NCBI RefSeq assembly: GCF_000165735.1
Contig: NZ_GL538181.1
Location: 1-58,297, forward strand
DNA from: Megasphaera micronuciformis F0359
Lineage (GTDB): Bacteria; Bacillota; Negativicutes; Veillonellales; Megasphaeraceae
Direction: 5' to 3'
Length of the DNA stretch: 58,297 bases
Made by a program: the position numbers and the translations under genes. This document shows, piece after piece, positions 40,488-51,656 of the stretch; position 1 is the first letter of the stretch, and each line of letters opens with the position of its first letter. The notes beneath the pieces are model-generated. The model was not told the origin of the DNA. It saw only the letters and a list, made by a program, of their open reading frames with translations, and did not search any database.

Positions 40488-42319
40488 TAAGTTTTTTTGA
40501 TAATCGTTCGTTTTTCATCCGTACCCAGGCGGAAAAAATAGTAAATATTTTCCGCGGCACTGCGATTCATACCGTCTACGGCAGCCAATTCGTCTATAGA
40601 GGCCGCCTTAATATCATCCAACGTCTTAAAAGCTTGCCAAACCGCTTTACGCCTTTTCGGACCGATTCCCTCAATATGATCAAGGACGGATACGAGACTT
40701 CGTTTTCCTCTCAGTTTACGGTGATACGTAATAGCGAAACGATGAGCTTCATCACGAATGGCCTGAAGCAATTGTAACTCCGGCGTATGGTGACTGAGAA
40801 TAATCGATTCACTGCGACCTTCAACGAATACCTCTTCAATTCGCTTAGCTAAGCTGATGACCGGTGCGTCCGTTCCGGCCCGTCTGATAACAGGAAGTGC
40901 CGCATGTAACTGTCCCTTACCGCCGTCAATAATAATCAAGTCGGGAACGGGCCAATCTTTTTCACTGTAACGGCGTTCCATAATTTCGGCCATAGACTTA
41001 AAGTCATCCGGCTTTCCTTGTACGGTCTTTAGCTTAAACCGCCGATATTCCGATTTAGCCGGTCTTCCCTGTTCGAAAACAACCATGGACGCTACCGTTT
41101 CAATCCCTTGAGTATGGGAAATATCAAAACACTCCATGCGTACAGGCAGACACGGGAGATCGAGAACTTTTGCCAGAGCCTCTACAGCCCCTGTCGTCTT
41201 GTTCTTGTCATTCCGCCATTGCAAGCGACGTTGTTCCCAAAGTACTTTTGCATTATTTTCGGCCATTTCGAGAAGCCGTTTCTTCACTCCACGGCGGGGA
41301 ATAATAATATCTACATTTCGCCCTTTTTGCACTCCCAACCGATGTTCGTAAGCCTCTTTATCTTCTACATCAGGGACGACAATTTCACGAGGTATGAAGA
41401 CGCCTTCTACATAATATTGATCCAATACGGCCCCGGTAAGAGCCGCCGTCGATTCATCATTACTGTTATCAAGACTGAAGTTCTCCCGCCCCATAAGCTT
41501 GCCGCCGCGAATGGTATAAATCTGCACGGCCGTTTTATCTCCTTCGGCATAAAAACCTATAACGTCCGTATCGCCTGCACCGGTAGTAACAATATCCTGT
41601 TGTTCCTGAATGATTTTTAAAGCTGCCAGTTGATCCCTATACATAGCCGCCTTTTCAAACTGCTCCGCCGTAGCGGCCGCCTCCATCTTATCCTGTAACT
41701 CCCTGTAGAGAGTCTTGTTGCGACCTTCCAGGGCATCCACAGCCAGTCGGGCCTGTTTCTGATAAGCAGTCTTGCTTATATAGTTTACACAGGGAGCCTC
41801 ACAATGTCCTAAATGGTACTGCAAACACGGCCGTTCCACCTTCATGGAACGACACGTCCGCAAATGTAAGGCCGTCTGCATCAACTTCAGAACGCGATGA
41901 ACCGCCCCGGCATCGGCGAAGGGTCCGAAGTAACGGGCTCCGTCCCGTAAGACGCGTCTTGTCATAAAAACACGAGGATATTCTTCATTAAGCGTCACTT
42001 TAATATAGGGATAGGTCTTATCATCACGCAACATAATGTTATAACGCGGATGATGCTTTTTTATAAGCGTATTTTCTAAAATCAGTGCTTCCGCTTCGTT
42101 GGCGACGACAATTGTTTCCAAGTCGACGGCATGACTCATCATGGCCGCCACCTTGACAGCCCTGTTCGAGTCCTTGCGCACATAACTTTTGACACGATTG
42201 CGTAGATTAACGGCCTTGCCTACGTAAATGATCCGTCCCTTTTCGTCCTTCCATAAATACACGCCGGGTTCGGTAGTCAGTTCTTTAATTTTTTCCAACA
42301 CGTCTTCACGGACGGCCAT
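40487..42319 (-). CDS. uvrC: excinuclease ABC subunit C
   Basis: A 610-residue nuclease that makes both cuts in nucleotide excision repair. A GIY-YIG domain is at residues 15-95 (GVYLWKDEKGRIIYVGKAVN), then a Cys cluster, a UVR motif (about 200-235), an RNase H-type domain (MECFDISHTQG, LIIIDGGKGQL) and helix-hairpin-helix motifs at the end. Last gene of uvrB-uvrA-uvrC; uvrA is four bases away. Confidence 0.96.
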   Translation of the reverse strand: MAVREDVLEKIKELTTEPGVYLWKDEKGRIIYVGKAVNLRNRVKSYVRKDSNRAVKVAAMMSHAVDLETIVVANEAEALILENTLIKKHHPRYNIMLRDDKTYPYIKVTLNEEYPRVFMTRRVLRDGARYFGPFADAGAVHRVLKLMQTALHLRTCRSMKVERPCLQYHLGHCEAPCVNYISKTAYQKQARLAVDALEGRNKTLYRELQDKMEAAATAEQFEKAAMYRDQLAALKIIQEQQDIVTTGAGDTDVIGFYAEGDKTAVQIYTIRGGKLMGRENFSLDNSNDESTAALTGAVLDQYYVEGVFIPREIVVPDVEDKEAYEHRLGVQKGRNVDIIIPRRGVKKRLLEMAENNAKVLWEQRRLQWRNDKNKTTGAVEALAKVLDLPCLPVRMECFDISHTQGIETVASMVVFEQGRPAKSEYRRFKLKTVQGKPDDFKSMAEIMERRYSEKDWPVPDLIIIDGGKGQLHAALPVIRRAGTDAPVISLAKRIEEVFVEGRSESIILSHHTPELQLLQAIRDEAHRFAITYHRKLRGKRSLVSVLDHIEGIGPKRRKAVWQAFKTLDDIKAASIDELAAVDGMNRSAAENIYYFFRLGTDEKRTIIKKT

Positions 42320-42322
42320 GAC

Positions 42323-45172
42323 TTACCTCTTCTTTTTCATCAATTTTTTCGTACGTTCCAAAACAGGGGCTAAAAACTTACCTGTATACGAGGCCGCAAC
42401 CCTGCACACTTCTTCAGGTGTGCCCGTAGCTACTATCGTACCGCCTCCGTTGCCGCCTTCAGGCCCCAAGTCGATAAGGTAATCCGCGACTTTAATAACA
42501 TCCAGATTATGCTCAATAACAACGACGGTATCCCCTCCGTTGACAAGCAATTGCAACACATTCATAAGCTTATGAATATCCGCACTGTGTAACCCCGTAG
42601 TCGGTTCATCGAGAATATATAAGGTCCGACCCGTACTACGTTTTGACAATTCCGTAGCCAGTTTGACACGCTGAGCCTCGCCGCCCGATAAGGTTGTCGC
42701 CGGCTGCCCCAAACGTATATACCCGAGTCCCACGTCTTGCAAAGACTTCAACTTGTTCAGCACTCGCGGCACGTTGGCAAAAAACTCAACTCCTTCGTCC
42801 ACCGTCATATCGAGGACTTCGGAAATGTTTTTACCCTTATACTTCACTTCCAGCGTCTCTCTATTATAACGGGCACCGTGGCATACTTCGCACGGCACAT
42901 ATACGTCCGGCAAAAAGTTCATTTCAATGCGAATGATACCGTCACCGCGACAAGCTTCGCAACGACCGCCTTTAACATTGAAACTGAAACGCCCCGCCTT
43001 ATAGCCGCGAATCTTGGCTTCCGCCGTCTGACTGAAAAGTTGACGAATAAAGTCGAAAACCCCCGTATACGTAGCCGGATTAGAACGAGGAGTCCTCCCG
43101 ATAGGAGCCTGATCTATATTAATAATTTTATCGATATATTCCGTTCCCTTAATGGCCTTAAATTCACCCGGACGATGCGGCGTCCCGTAAACCGCCTCTG
43201 CCATTCCTTTGTAAAGAATTTCATTGACCAGAGTAGATTTACCGGAACCGCTGACACCGGTTACAACCGTAAGCGTGCCTACGGGAATTCGTACATCTAT
43301 ATTCCGTAAGTTGTTTTCTTTCGCGCCTTGAATCTCAATAAACGTACCGTTACCGACTCGTCTTTTTTCCGGCAAAGGAATAAATCTCTTGCCCGATAAA
43401 TACTGCCCGGTTAACGATTCAGGGCATTTCATAATTTCCGCCGCCGTTCCCTGCGCCACGACACGGCCGCCATGTTCTCCCGCAGCCGGCCCGATATCGA
43501 CAATACAATCGGCAGCATGCATCGTGTCCTCGTCATGCTCAACGACAATCAAAGTATTTCCCGCATCACGCAGGTGTTTAAGCGCCGACAGGAGTCTGTC
43601 ATTGTCCCGCTGATGCAACCCGATGGACGGTTCGTCCAGAATATACAGGACTCCCACCAAACCGGCTCCGATTTGAGTCGCCAGTCGAATACGTTGGGCT
43701 TCACCGCCCGACAAAGTGCCGGCCGTTCGTGCCAATGTCAGATAATCGAGACCAACGGTAGCCAAAAAAGACAACCGTGCACGAATTTCTTTTAACACTT
43801 GTTTACCGATGAGAGCCTGCTTTTCCGTTAACTGCAGATCGTCAAAGAAGGTAATCATCCGGCTTACTGTAAGCTCCGTCAATTCATGAATATCCAGGCC
43901 GCCGACCTTAATGGCCAGCGCCTCGGGGCGAAGCCGCGAACCGTGGCAAGCCGAACACGGCTTAACGGACATGAACTCCTCAAACTGATCTCGCATCATA
44001 TCGGTAGATGCCTCTTTATAACGGCGCCGCACCATGGGAATAATCCCTTCAAAAGGTGTGGTAAAGGTCTTTACTTCTCCTCTTAAATTTTCATAGTCAA
44101 AGGTGCATTCTTCTTCCGACCCGTTCATGACCTTGTCTTGAGTTTCTTCATCCAAATCGGCAAAGGTATTCTCCAAGGAATAGCCGTGTCCCGCCAACAA
44201 TCCTCCGAGCTGCCTCATAAACCAGGAATTGGGGTTATTGCTTAAAGCCGCAACAGCACCGTCCAGAAAAGTTTTATGTTCATCGGGTAAAACAAGTTTC
44301 CGGTCCACTTCCATCGTGCTGCCGATGCCGGAGCAGGCCGGGCAAGCTCCGAAAGGGCTGTTAAATGAAAACAGTCGCGGTTCGATTTCCGGTAAGCTGA
44401 CATGGCAATCGGGGCAAGCAAAGTTTTGGCTGAACGTAAAAACTTCCCGAGTATCAACCTTCAGCACATGTACAATACCGTCGCTTAAAGCGGCGGCCGT
44501 TTCCAATGAATCGGTAAGACGTGTCTCGATTTCTTTCTTTACAACCAAGCGATCCACGACGACTTCAATCGTATGTTTTTTATTCTTATCAAGATGAATA
44601 TCGTCGGATAACAAATAAATTTCTCCGTCTACACGTACACGCACATACCCGTCTTTAACAAGCCTTTCCAAAAGCTTTTGATGAGTTCCTTTGCGGCCGT
44701 CAACAACAGGTGCCATGACCATGATTTTCTGTCCGGTTCCCAAGGCCAGGACAGAATCGGTCATCTGTTCTATAGTCTGCTGACGAATGGGTTTACCGCA
44801 CGACGGACAAAAGGCTTCACCTGCACGAGCATAAAGAAGGCGAAGATAATCATAAATTTCCGTAACCGTTCCGACAGTGGAACGGGGATTGCGGCTGGTT
44901 GTCTTCTGGTCGATGGAAATAGCCGGAGATAAGCCTTCAATGTAGTCTACATCAGGCTTATCCATTTGTCCCAAAAACTGCCGTGCATAGGCTGACAGAG
45001 ACTCTATATAACGCCTCTGCCCTTCCGCATAAATCGTGTCAAAGGCCAAGGATGACTTTCCCGACCCGGAAAGTCCCGTAATGACAACGAATTTATCACG
45101 CGGCAATACGAGATCTATGTTTTTTAAGTTGTGCTGTCTGGCACCTTTTATAATAATTTTCGCTTCAGACAT
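42323..45172 (-). CDS. uvrA: excinuclease ABC subunit A
   Basis: A 949-residue damage-sensing ATPase with two ABC modules: [19 protein letters not shown] near 31 and [15 protein letters not shown] near 640, signature [16 protein letters not shown] and [16 protein letters not shown]. Zinc modules are seen as CPACSG... and [14 protein letters not shown]. Full length. Works with UvrB on the DNA. Confidence 0.97.
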   Translation of the reverse strand: MSEAKIIIKGARQHNLKNIDLVLPRDKFVVITGLSGSGKSSLAFDTIYAEGQRRYIESLSAYARQFLGQMDKPDVDYIEGLSPAISIDQKTTSRNPRSTVGTVTEIYDYLRLLYARAGEAFCPSCGKPIRQQTIEQMTDSVLALGTGQKIMVMAPVVDGRKGTHQKLLERLVKDGYVRVRVDGEIYLLSDDIHLDKNKKHTIEVVVDRLVVKKEIETRLTDSLETAAALSDGIVHVLKVDTREVFTFSQNFACPDCHVSLPEIEPRLFSFNSPFGACPACSGIGSTMEVDRKLVLPDEHKTFLDGAVAALSNNPNSWFMRQLGGLLAGHGYSLENTFADLDEETQDKVMNGSEEECTFDYENLRGEVKTFTTPFEGIIPMVRRRYKEASTDMMRDQFEEFMSVKPCSACHGSRLRPEALAIKVGGLDIHELTELTVSRMITFFDDLQLTEKQALIGKQVLKEIRARLSFLATVGLDYLTLARTAGTLSGGEAQRIRLATQIGAGLVGVLYILDEPSIGLHQRDNDRLLSALKHLRDAGNTLIVVEHDEDTMHAADCIVDIGPAAGEHGGRVVAQGTAAEIMKCPESLTGQYLSGKRFIPLPEKRRVGNGTFIEIQGAKENNLRNIDVRIPVGTLTVVTGVSGSGKSTLVNEILYKGMAEAVYGTPHRPGEFKAIKGTEYIDKIINIDQAPIGRTPRSNPATYTGVFDFIRQLFSQTAEAKIRGYKAGRFSFNVKGGRCEACRGDGIIRIEMNFLPDVYVPCEVCHGARYNRETLEVKYKGKNISEVLDMTVDEGVEFFANVPRVLNKLKSLQDVGLGYIRLGQPATTLSGGEAQRVKLATELSKRSTGRTLYILDEPTTGLHSADIHKLMNVLQLLVNGGDTVVVIEHNLDVIKVADYLIDLGPEGGNGGGTIVATGTPEEVCRVAASYTGKFLAPVLERTKKLMKKKR

Positions 45173-45175
45173 ACC

Positions 45176-47338
45176 TCAGTCCTTACTCCTCTTCATTGAC
45201 TTTCCTTTTTCTACGGCCTCACTCTTACGACGGCGTGCCGACGGATGGCGAACCTTACGAACCGTGCGTGCCGACGGCATATCGGCCTGTCCGGCCAATT
45301 CTTTCGGTAACGTGTCGTCATGACTCATTTGCGACAGTTCTTGTCGTAACCGTCCCAGGCGATCTCTTATTTCCGCCGCCTTTTCAAATTCCAACTGCCT
45401 TGACGCCTTTTTCATTTCCTGAGTCAATGAGTGAATGACCTTGTGCAAGGCTTCTTTAGTAAGCAATTCATCGGCAGCTCCGTAGCCTTTTTCTTCTTCA
45501 CTCACCTTCGTCAGTTCAATTAAGTTTACAACCTCTTTCTTAACCGACTTGGGTGTAATATGGTGCTCCTTATTATAGGCTTCCTGCACGGCCCGACGAC
45601 GTTCCGTTTCGTCCATAGCCCGTTGCATGGATCCCGTTACCGTATCGGCATACATGATAACGGTGCCGTGTTCGTTACGAGCCGCTCGCCCCATAGTCTG
45701 TATCAAAGCCGTGTCGGATCTTAAAAAGCCTTCCTTATCCGCATCGAGAATAGCGACTAACGAGACTTCCGGCATATCCAGCCCTTCGCGCAACAAGTTA
45801 ATGCCGACGAGAACATCAAATACGCCCGCCCGTAAATCACGAATGATTTCGGCCCGTTCTATAGTAGCAATATCCGAGTGCAAATACCGCACAAGAATAC
45901 CCGTTTCCTTTAAAAATTCAGTCAAATCTTCCGCCATTTTTTTAGTCAGCGTCGTTACTAAAACTCGTTCTTTCTTTTCAATGCGCTTGCGAATTTCACC
46001 GAGCAAATCGTCCATCTGCCCCGTAACGGGGCGGACCTCCACCTTCGGGTCCAGAAGTCCTGTAGGCCGAATGATTTGCTGGGCCAAATTGGTCTGTACT
46101 TCCATCTCATAGTCACCGGGCGTCGCACTGACATAGACAATCTGATTAATCCGTTCCGTAAACTCATCAAAATTCAAAGGTCTGTTATCCTTAGCCGACG
46201 GAAGTCTGAACCCGTATTCGACAAGAGACTCCTTACGTGACTGATCGCCTGCATACATAGCTCTAAGCTGCGGTATGGTAACATGCGATTCGTCGATGAG
46301 AATCATAAAATCGTCGGGAAAGTAATCAAGCAAGGTATACGGTGCTTCTCCGGCCTTGCGGCCCGACAAATGCCGAGAATAGTTTTCTATGCCCGAACAA
46401 TATCCCATTTCTTCCATCATTTCCATATCATACCGCGTACGTTGTTCCAAGCGCTGTGCTTCCAACAGCCGTTCCCGGCTCTTCAAATATTGCAATCTTT
46501 CTTTCAACTCTTCGCTGATTGTACCGAGTGCTCTTTGCATCTTTTCCTTCGTCGTTACGTAATGACTGGCAGGATAGACGGCTATATGCTTTCGTTCAGC
46601 CAAAACTTCCCCTGTCAGCACATCCACTTCCGTCATGCGATCGATTTCATCACCGAACATTTCGATACGAATGACGGAACTGTCGAAAGCCGCCGGAAAG
46701 ACTTCAATCGTGTCCCCGTGTACGCGAAAGGTACCGCGCTGTAAATCTAAATCGTTTCGTGTATATTGAATGTCCACGAGTTTTCGTAAAATTTCAGTTT
46801 GAGATTTCTCCTGCCCTAAACGCAGGGACAGTACCAAATCACTGTAATCTTCCGGGTCACCCAAGCCGTATATACACGATACGGAAGCGACTATAATCAC
46901 GTCACGCCGTTCGAAAAGACTCATCGTCGCCGAATGACGCAGCTTATCTATTTCATCGTTAATGGCCGAATCCTTTTCAATATATGTATCCGTTGTAGGG
47001 ATATAGGCTTCCGGCTGGTAATAGTCATAGTAGCTGACAAAATAGCCCACTTCATTATCCGGAAAAAAAGCCTTGAATTCACTGCATAATTGGGCTGCCA
47101 AGGTTTTATTGTGAGCAATGATTAACGTAGGCTTTTGAACCCGCTCAATCAGTTTGGCCATCGTATATGTCTTACCGGTTCCCGTGGCTCCCAATAATAC
47201 TTGAGCCCACTGCCCGCTTTCAATACCGTGTGCCAATGAATCTATGGCTGCCGGCTGATCTCCCGTAGGTTCAAAGGGAGATTCAACGCGAAAAGGCCGA
47301 GACCGATCATAATCTTTATTTCTTTCTTCTACATTCAT
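45176..47338 (-). CDS. uvrB: excinuclease ABC subunit B
   Basis: A 720-residue helicase-like subunit. Walker [17 protein letters not shown] near 50, the beta-hairpin [12 protein letters not shown], the helicase motif [20 protein letters not shown] and a UVR domain near 640 ([17 protein letters not shown]) are visible. About 40 basic residues are added at the C-terminus. GGAG lies before the ATG and an SOS box is upstream. Confidence 0.97.
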   Translation of the reverse strand: MNVEERNKDYDRSRPFRVESPFEPTGDQPAAIDSLAHGIESGQWAQVLLGATGTGKTYTMAKLIERVQKPTLIIAHNKTLAAQLCSEFKAFFPDNEVGYFVSYYDYYQPEAYIPTTDTYIEKDSAINDEIDKLRHSATMSLFERRDVIIVASVSCIYGLGDPEDYSDLVLSLRLGQEKSQTEILRKLVDIQYTRNDLDLQRGTFRVHGDTIEVFPAAFDSSVIRIEMFGDEIDRMTEVDVLTGEVLAERKHIAVYPASHYVTTKEKMQRALGTISEELKERLQYLKSRERLLEAQRLEQRTRYDMEMMEEMGYCSGIENYSRHLSGRKAGEAPYTLLDYFPDDFMILIDESHVTIPQLRAMYAGDQSRKESLVEYGFRLPSAKDNRPLNFDEFTERINQIVYVSATPGDYEMEVQTNLAQQIIRPTGLLDPKVEVRPVTGQMDDLLGEIRKRIEKKERVLVTTLTKKMAEDLTEFLKETGILVRYLHSDIATIERAEIIRDLRAGVFDVLVGINLLREGLDMPEVSLVAILDADKEGFLRSDTALIQTMGRAARNEHGTVIMYADTVTGSMQRAMDETERRRAVQEAYNKEHHITPKSVKKEVVNLIELTKVSEEEKGYGAADELLTKEALHKVIHSLTQEMKKASRQLEFEKAAEIRDRLGRLRQELSQMSHDDTLPKELAGQADMPSARTVRKVRHPSARRRKSEAVEKGKSMKRSKD

Positions 47339-47402
47339 AAACTGATGCTCCGTTTCTTTACGAAACTATACTTCGTAAGTCTTATTATTTTAGCACAAGA
47401 CC

Positions 47403-47414
47403 GAACATATGTAC
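47403..47414. promoter_or_regulatory. probable LexA/DinR (SOS) box before uvrB
   Basis: GAACATATGTAC differs by one base from the Gram-positive SOS box GAAC-N4-GTTC. It lies about 65 bases upstream of the uvrB start, which suits SOS control of uvrBAC. Confidence 0.5.
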
Positions 47415-47426
47415 ACGCAAACGGGT

Positions 47427-47457
47427 AAAAAAACGGAGCGGCTACGAACCGCTCCGT
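47427..47457 (-). terminator. terminator after htpG
   Basis: ACGGAGCGG pairs with CCGCTCCGT (47433-47441 with 47449-47457), T7 on the minus strand. Confidence 0.8.
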
Positions 47458-47461
47458 CAAC

Positions 47462-49411
47462 TTATTTAGCCATCATTTTTGCAAGGCGTTGCGCAAAGAC
47501 AACAGGATCTTCCGGCATAATTCCTTCCAACAATAGTGCCTGATCGTATAAGAGTTCACTGTACTCTTTGAATGCATCCTCGTTCGTTTCTCCGTCATGT
47601 AAAGTCTTCAGTTTATTGAATAATTCATGATGAGGATTGATTTCCAAAATACGCCGTGCCTTCATAAACGGATTATCCGCACCGGCAAAAGCCTGTTCCA
47701 TGGCTACAGACGGCCCTGCCGCATCGGCCACGAGGCAAACGGCACCGCTTTTTAACCGATTGGAAAGGCGTACATCCACCACTTTCGATTCCAAGGCTTT
47801 TTTCATGTCTTGTAACAGACCTTCATTATCTTTAGCCAAGTCTTCGTTTTTCTTTTTTTCTTCCTTAAATGTATCGTCATCCAAGTCCAAATCACCGCGG
47901 CTTACAGAATGGAAGGACTTGCCGTCGTATTCATGAAGAGCCTCAATGGCGAATTCATCTACGGGGTCAAAAAGATACAATACATCCAAGTCTCGATCCT
48001 TCAGCAATTCCGTCTGCGGCAAAGCATCAATGCCTTCCTTGTCTTTACCTACAGCATAATAAATCTTCTGCTGCCCGTCCTTCATAGCCTCTACATATTC
48101 TTTCAAGGTAACGAGACGACCTTGACGAGCCGAATAAAAGAGTACCAAGTCCTTAAGCTTGTCCGCATTGTTTTCTCCGGTCATCATACCGCTGTAAATG
48201 CCGATTTTAATCGACTTTCCGAACTCGTTCCAGAACTTTTCGTATTCAGGACGTTCTTTTTCCGCCTTTCGAGCCAGCGTTTTTAAAATAGTCTTTTCCA
48301 AATTCTTACCGATAACTTTTAAATTGCGGCTTTGTTGCAACATTTCACGCGAAATATTGAGGGACAGGTCGGGAGAATCGACAAGCCCCTTGACAAACCG
48401 CAAGTATTCGGGAAGTAAATCTTTGCACTTATCCATAATAAATACATGACGTGAATACAATTGAATGCCCGGTTCATAATCACTGTAATACAGATTCATA
48501 GGAGCACTGCCGGGAATGAACAAAAGTGCCGTGTATTCAACCGTTCCTTCAGCCTTTGTATGGAATACTTCCATAGGCTTTTCCCATTCATAGAACTGAT
48601 GACGGAAAAAGTCGGCATATTCTTCATCCTTAATATCCGACTTGTTCCGAGTCCACAAGGGTTGCATGGAGTTCAAAGTCTTCAATTCCGTTTTTTCAAT
48701 CGGATCAGCTCCTTCAACGGGCTGACCGTCTTCATTTTTCGGTACTTCTTTTACCGTTACATTCATCATAATGGGATAGCGAATATAGTCGGAGTACTTT
48801 TTAACTAATTCGGAAAGGCGACTTTCATCAAGGAAATCATCCTCACCTGTTGTAAATTCATCTTTCAATTCCAGTACGACAGCCGTCCCGTGATGTTTAA
48901 CATCGCATTCCGTTAAGGTGTATGAACCGTCACCCGTAGATTTCCAGCAATATCCGGTATCCGTACCGGCCTTTCTGGTCAAGACCGTAACGGCTTTAGC
49001 AACCATAAATGCCGAGTAAAAGCCGACGCCGAACTGACCGATTAATTCCTTGTCCGATACGTTTTCACTATCTTCTTTTTCCGCTTTCAAACGTTCCAAA
49101 AAGGCCTTAGTCCCTGACCGGGCAATAGTGCCGATATTGGCTTTAATATCTTCCTTGTCCATACCGATACCGTTGTCGGCAACAGTCAAAGTTTTCTTAT
49201 CCTTATCTATGGCCAGTCGAATAGAAAATTCCGTATCGCCTTCCAATAAATCGCGATTCGTCAATGCTTCATAATGTAATTTATCAATAGCATCGGAGCC
49301 GTTGGAAATCAATTCACGCAGAAATATTTCACGGTTTGTATAAATAGAATGAATCATAAGATCCAATAATTGTTTTGTTTCAGCCTGAAACTCATATCTT
49401 TCTTCAGCCAC
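47462..49411 (-). CDS. htpG: chaperone HtpG (Hsp90)
   Basis: A 649-residue Hsp90 chaperone. The GHKL ATP site is in the first 220 residues (LRELISNGSDAIDKL, ADNGIGM, GQFGVGFYSAFMV), then the middle and dimerisation domains. GTG start at 49411 with GGGAG upstream. It has a clear promoter and terminator of its own. Confidence 0.96.
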   Translation of the reverse strand: MAEERYEFQAETKQLLDLMIHSIYTNREIFLRELISNGSDAIDKLHYEALTNRDLLEGDTEFSIRLAIDKDKKTLTVADNGIGMDKEDIKANIGTIARSGTKAFLERLKAEKEDSENVSDKELIGQFGVGFYSAFMVAKAVTVLTRKAGTDTGYCWKSTGDGSYTLTECDVKHHGTAVVLELKDEFTTGEDDFLDESRLSELVKKYSDYIRYPIMMNVTVKEVPKNEDGQPVEGADPIEKTELKTLNSMQPLWTRNKSDIKDEEYADFFRHQFYEWEKPMEVFHTKAEGTVEYTALLFIPGSAPMNLYYSDYEPGIQLYSRHVFIMDKCKDLLPEYLRFVKGLVDSPDLSLNISREMLQQSRNLKVIGKNLEKTILKTLARKAEKERPEYEKFWNEFGKSIKIGIYSGMMTGENNADKLKDLVLFYSARQGRLVTLKEYVEAMKDGQQKIYYAVGKDKEGIDALPQTELLKDRDLDVLYLFDPVDEFAIEALHEYDGKSFHSVSRGDLDLDDDTFKEEKKKNEDLAKDNEGLLQDMKKALESKVVDVRLSNRLKSGAVCLVADAAGPSVAMEQAFAGADNPFMKARRILEINPHHELFNKLKTLHDGETNEDAFKEYSELLYDQALLLEGIMPEDPVVFAQRLAKMMAK

Positions 49412-49459
49412 TTTTCAAAACTCCCTTCTATGTAAGCATACTTTTCTTTATGCTCATCT

Positions 49460-49488
49460 ATCATACCTCATAAAGGGCAAAAAGTCAA
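49460..49488 (-). promoter_or_regulatory. htpG promoter
   Basis: Minus strand TTGACT (49483-49488) and TATGAT (49460-49465) are 17 bases apart. No CIRCE element is seen. Confidence 0.65.
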
Positions 49489-49503
49489 AGTCGCCTAAAC
49501 AAT

Positions 49504-49535
49504 AAAAATTCCGTCTCCCCTGGAGGAAGACGGAA
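49504..49535 (-). terminator. terminator after srlE
   Basis: TTCCGTCT pairs with AGACGGAA (49509-49516 with 49528-49535) on the minus strand, followed by TTTTTATT. Confidence 0.75.
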
Positions 49536-49540
49536 AGAGT

Positions 49541-50515
49541 CTAATACAAGCCTACCGATGCGGCATAGGCCAATAATACGGCCAAAGGACCTGTAATCAT
49601 GCGTGAATACAAGACGGCAGGCACGCCCAGTTCGATGGTTTCCGGTTCCGCTTCACCAAGACTCAGGCCGACAGGAATAAAGTCGGCGCCGACTTGTGCA
49701 TCAATGGCAAAGAGAGCCGGCAGAGCATATTGCGGAGGGATATGCCCCAAACCGATTTCCGCTCCTAAAAGCGTACCTATAACCTGTGCAATAACCGCTC
49801 CCGGGCCGAGGACAGGTGAAATAAAAGGGAGAGCACACACGAGTGCCAAGATCAACATCCCCGGCAAGGATGCGGCGACGGGAGAAATGGTAACAGCTAC
49901 AACATTACCGACACCCGTAGCCGTAATAATTCCTAAAATCATGCTGACAAAGGCCATAAAAGGTAAAATACTTTTGATGGTTATATCGATAGATTCTCTA
50001 CCGGCAGCATAAAATTTATTGACCACCTGGCCGATGCCGATGCCCATCCGGGTCACTATGTTAGCCGATGACTGCCGCACTTTTTCAGGTTCCTTGCTCG
50101 CCGATACGGAGGCAGCTTCTTTTGCCGCTTCGCGCACGACAGCCTCTTTACTTGCATAAGCAAGACACTGCGGCGTCACACCCGATACGTATAAGTCTTC
50201 GGTTATATATTTACTCAAAGGCCCGCTACGCCCGACGGGAACCACGTTAATCGTGTGAATGCCCTTCCGGGGATAAACACCGCACCGTGCCGTACCTCCG
50301 CAATCAATCACGACGGCCAGAATTTCCGAGTCATTGACTCCTGTCGTAAAACCGTCGACAACTTCACACCCCGATAATTCACCGAGTTGCTTGGCAATAG
50401 GGTGAATCCCGCCTCCGGTCACGCTGAGAATAATATGTCGTTGCGCGGTAGGTATCAGTGTAATCGGACCGCCCCAACCGCCGGCGCCTTTACAAACAAC
50501 TACTGATTTATACAT
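49541..50515 (-). CDS. srlE: PTS glucitol/sorbitol-specific IIB(C) component
   Basis: A 324-residue protein like E. coli SrlE. Residues 1-160 are the IIB domain (VVVCKGAGGWGGPITL, DCGGTARCGVYPRKGIHTINV with the phospho-Cys), and the rest has four or so membrane helices (LPFMAFVSMILGIITATGVG and others). It would receive phosphate from a IIA/HPr chain and phosphorylate a hexitol during uptake. No IIA gene lies beside it. Confidence 0.9.
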   Translation of the reverse strand: MYKSVVVCKGAGGWGGPITLIPTAQRHIILSVTGGGIHPIAKQLGELSGCEVVDGFTTGVNDSEILAVVIDCGGTARCGVYPRKGIHTINVVPVGRSGPLSKYITEDLYVSGVTPQCLAYASKEAVVREAAKEAASVSASKEPEKVRQSSANIVTRMGIGIGQVVNKFYAAGRESIDITIKSILPFMAFVSMILGIITATGVGNVVAVTISPVAASLPGMLILALVCALPFISPVLGPGAVIAQVIGTLLGAEIGLGHIPPQYALPALFAIDAQVGADFIPVGLSLGEAEPETIELGVPAVLYSRMITGPLAVLLAYAASVGLY

Positions 50516-50522
50516 GTGTCAC

Positions 50523-51050
50523 CTATACCTTTCGTCCCGCTTTACGATTCATGTATATATAAATTCGTTCCGTAATGATTCCGCGTAAAAAGATAACTAC
50601 TATGCCGATAAGAAAGTAGCGAACCGCTAAATCCCCCAAAGGATATCCCAGTGCCTGAATACCCGCAGCAATACCCATGTACACGAAAAGTTCGCCTCCG
50701 TTGGCATGAGGAAAGAGTCCCGTGACAGGGTGCACAAAGCTTACCTGGGCATCATAAAAAGCCGGCTTATATTTTTCTTCTACAAAACGCCCGAAAGTAA
50801 AGCACATGGGGCTCGTTAAGAAGATAACGGATAAAACGGGTGCTAACGTATAGCGTGTAAGTTTATACTTTGTCGCTTTTCGGGCAAATCCGTAAAACCG
50901 CTGCTCTCCTATGAGCTTAATCAATGAGTTGACGGCCGTCATTAAAACGACTACAAGAGGGATAATTCCCGTAACAAAGCCTGTAAATATTTGCGCCCCT
51001 GCCTTGAACAAGTCGATAAATGAATTGGCATACATGGCAATAAATTCCAT
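50523..51050 (-). CDS. srlA: PTS glucitol/sorbitol-specific IIC component
   Basis: A 175-residue membrane protein. FIDLFKAGAQIFTGFVTGIIPLVVVLMTAVNSLIKLIGEQRF (read in parts) and SPMCFTFGRFVEEKYKPAFYDAQ match SrlA. It makes the substrate channel together with SrlE. Its ATG touches the gutM stop. Confidence 0.9.
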   Translation of the reverse strand: MEFIAMYANSFIDLFKAGAQIFTGFVTGIIPLVVVLMTAVNSLIKLIGEQRFYGFARKATKYKLTRYTLAPVLSVIFLTSPMCFTFGRFVEEKYKPAFYDAQVSFVHPVTGLFPHANGGELFVYMGIAAGIQALGYPLGDLAVRYFLIGIVVIFLRGIITERIYIYMNRKAGRKV

Positions 51051-51457
51051 TATCTCTTGACCTCCTCACCGGCAATCTGTTCCGCCAATTTTTCTTCCAA
51101 GGCGTCCAAAGCCGCAATATACCCGCTGTACTCGTCTCGTGCTTCTTCATTACCGGCTTTAAGTCGAGCGTTTACATCATAAATGGATTGGCCGTTCCAC
51201 TTCCCGTACTCCTTAAAACTATTAAAAACCGTAATTCCTCTCATCAACTCTCCCCCTGTAATCCTTCCTTGCGAATCACAGGCCAGGAGCACTACATAAC
51301 CGGGACCTACCTTCCGCTTTTTAGTGCCTACACCGACGTTCCCTTTTTTATGAAGTCGTTTCAAAGCCTCATTAAATGATTTTATTTGAAACTTGGCCCC
51401 CAAAATCTGTCCTCCTATAAGTAGACAGACCATAATAAAAAACAAAATAATTTTCAT
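51050..51457 (-). CDS. gutM: glucitol operon activator GutM
   Basis: A 135-residue protein of the GutM/SrlM family. A single N-terminal membrane helix (KIILFFIMVCLLIGGQILGA) and the core FNEALKRLHKKGNVGVGTKKR, YVVLLACDSQGRITGGELMRG match. GutM is known as an activator partner of the glucitol operon. GGAG lies 10 bases before the ATG. First gene of gutM-srlA-srlE. Confidence 0.87.
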   Translation of the reverse strand: MKIILFFIMVCLLIGGQILGAKFQIKSFNEALKRLHKKGNVGVGTKKRKVGPGYVVLLACDSQGRITGGELMRGITVFNSFKEYGKWNGQSIYDVNARLKAGNEEARDEYSGYIAALDALEEKLAEQIAGEEVKR

Positions 51458-51510
51458 GTTTTCCCGTCTCCTGCTCGTATATTGTCGTAATTACGGTACA
51501 TACTCCGTAT

Positions 51511-51539
51511 AGAATATCATTATTTTTATATTATTTCAA
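51511..51539 (-). promoter_or_regulatory. gutM-srlAE promoter with overlapping inverted repeat
   Basis: Minus strand TTGAAA (51534-51539) and TATTCT (51511-51516) are 17 bases apart. The -35 is inside an inverted repeat ATTTCAAT / ATTGAAAT (51533-51540 and 51552-51559), which may be a regulator site. Confidence 0.45.
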
Positions 51540-51586
51540 TGAATTTTTATTATTGAAATTTTGTAAACATAATGTACTTTCGTCAA

Positions 51587-51645
51587 TATAAAATACGGGG
51601 CTTCACTCGTCAGCCTCGTACCTGACAAGCAAAGTCCCGTATTTG
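51587..51645 (-). terminator. terminator-like hairpin after the hydroxyacid dehydrogenase gene
   Basis: AAATACGGG pairs with CCCGTATTT (51591-51599 with 51636-51644), with an inner GTCAG/CTGAC stem. The T-run is weak (TTTATAT). Confidence 0.5.
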
Positions 51646-51656
51646 CAAAACCTTTC

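Noticed and set aside
42737-48808. Plus-strand frames of 100-190 codons opposite uvrA, uvrB and htpG
   Set aside because: They lie wholly inside certain genes, on the other strand, with no signals of expression.
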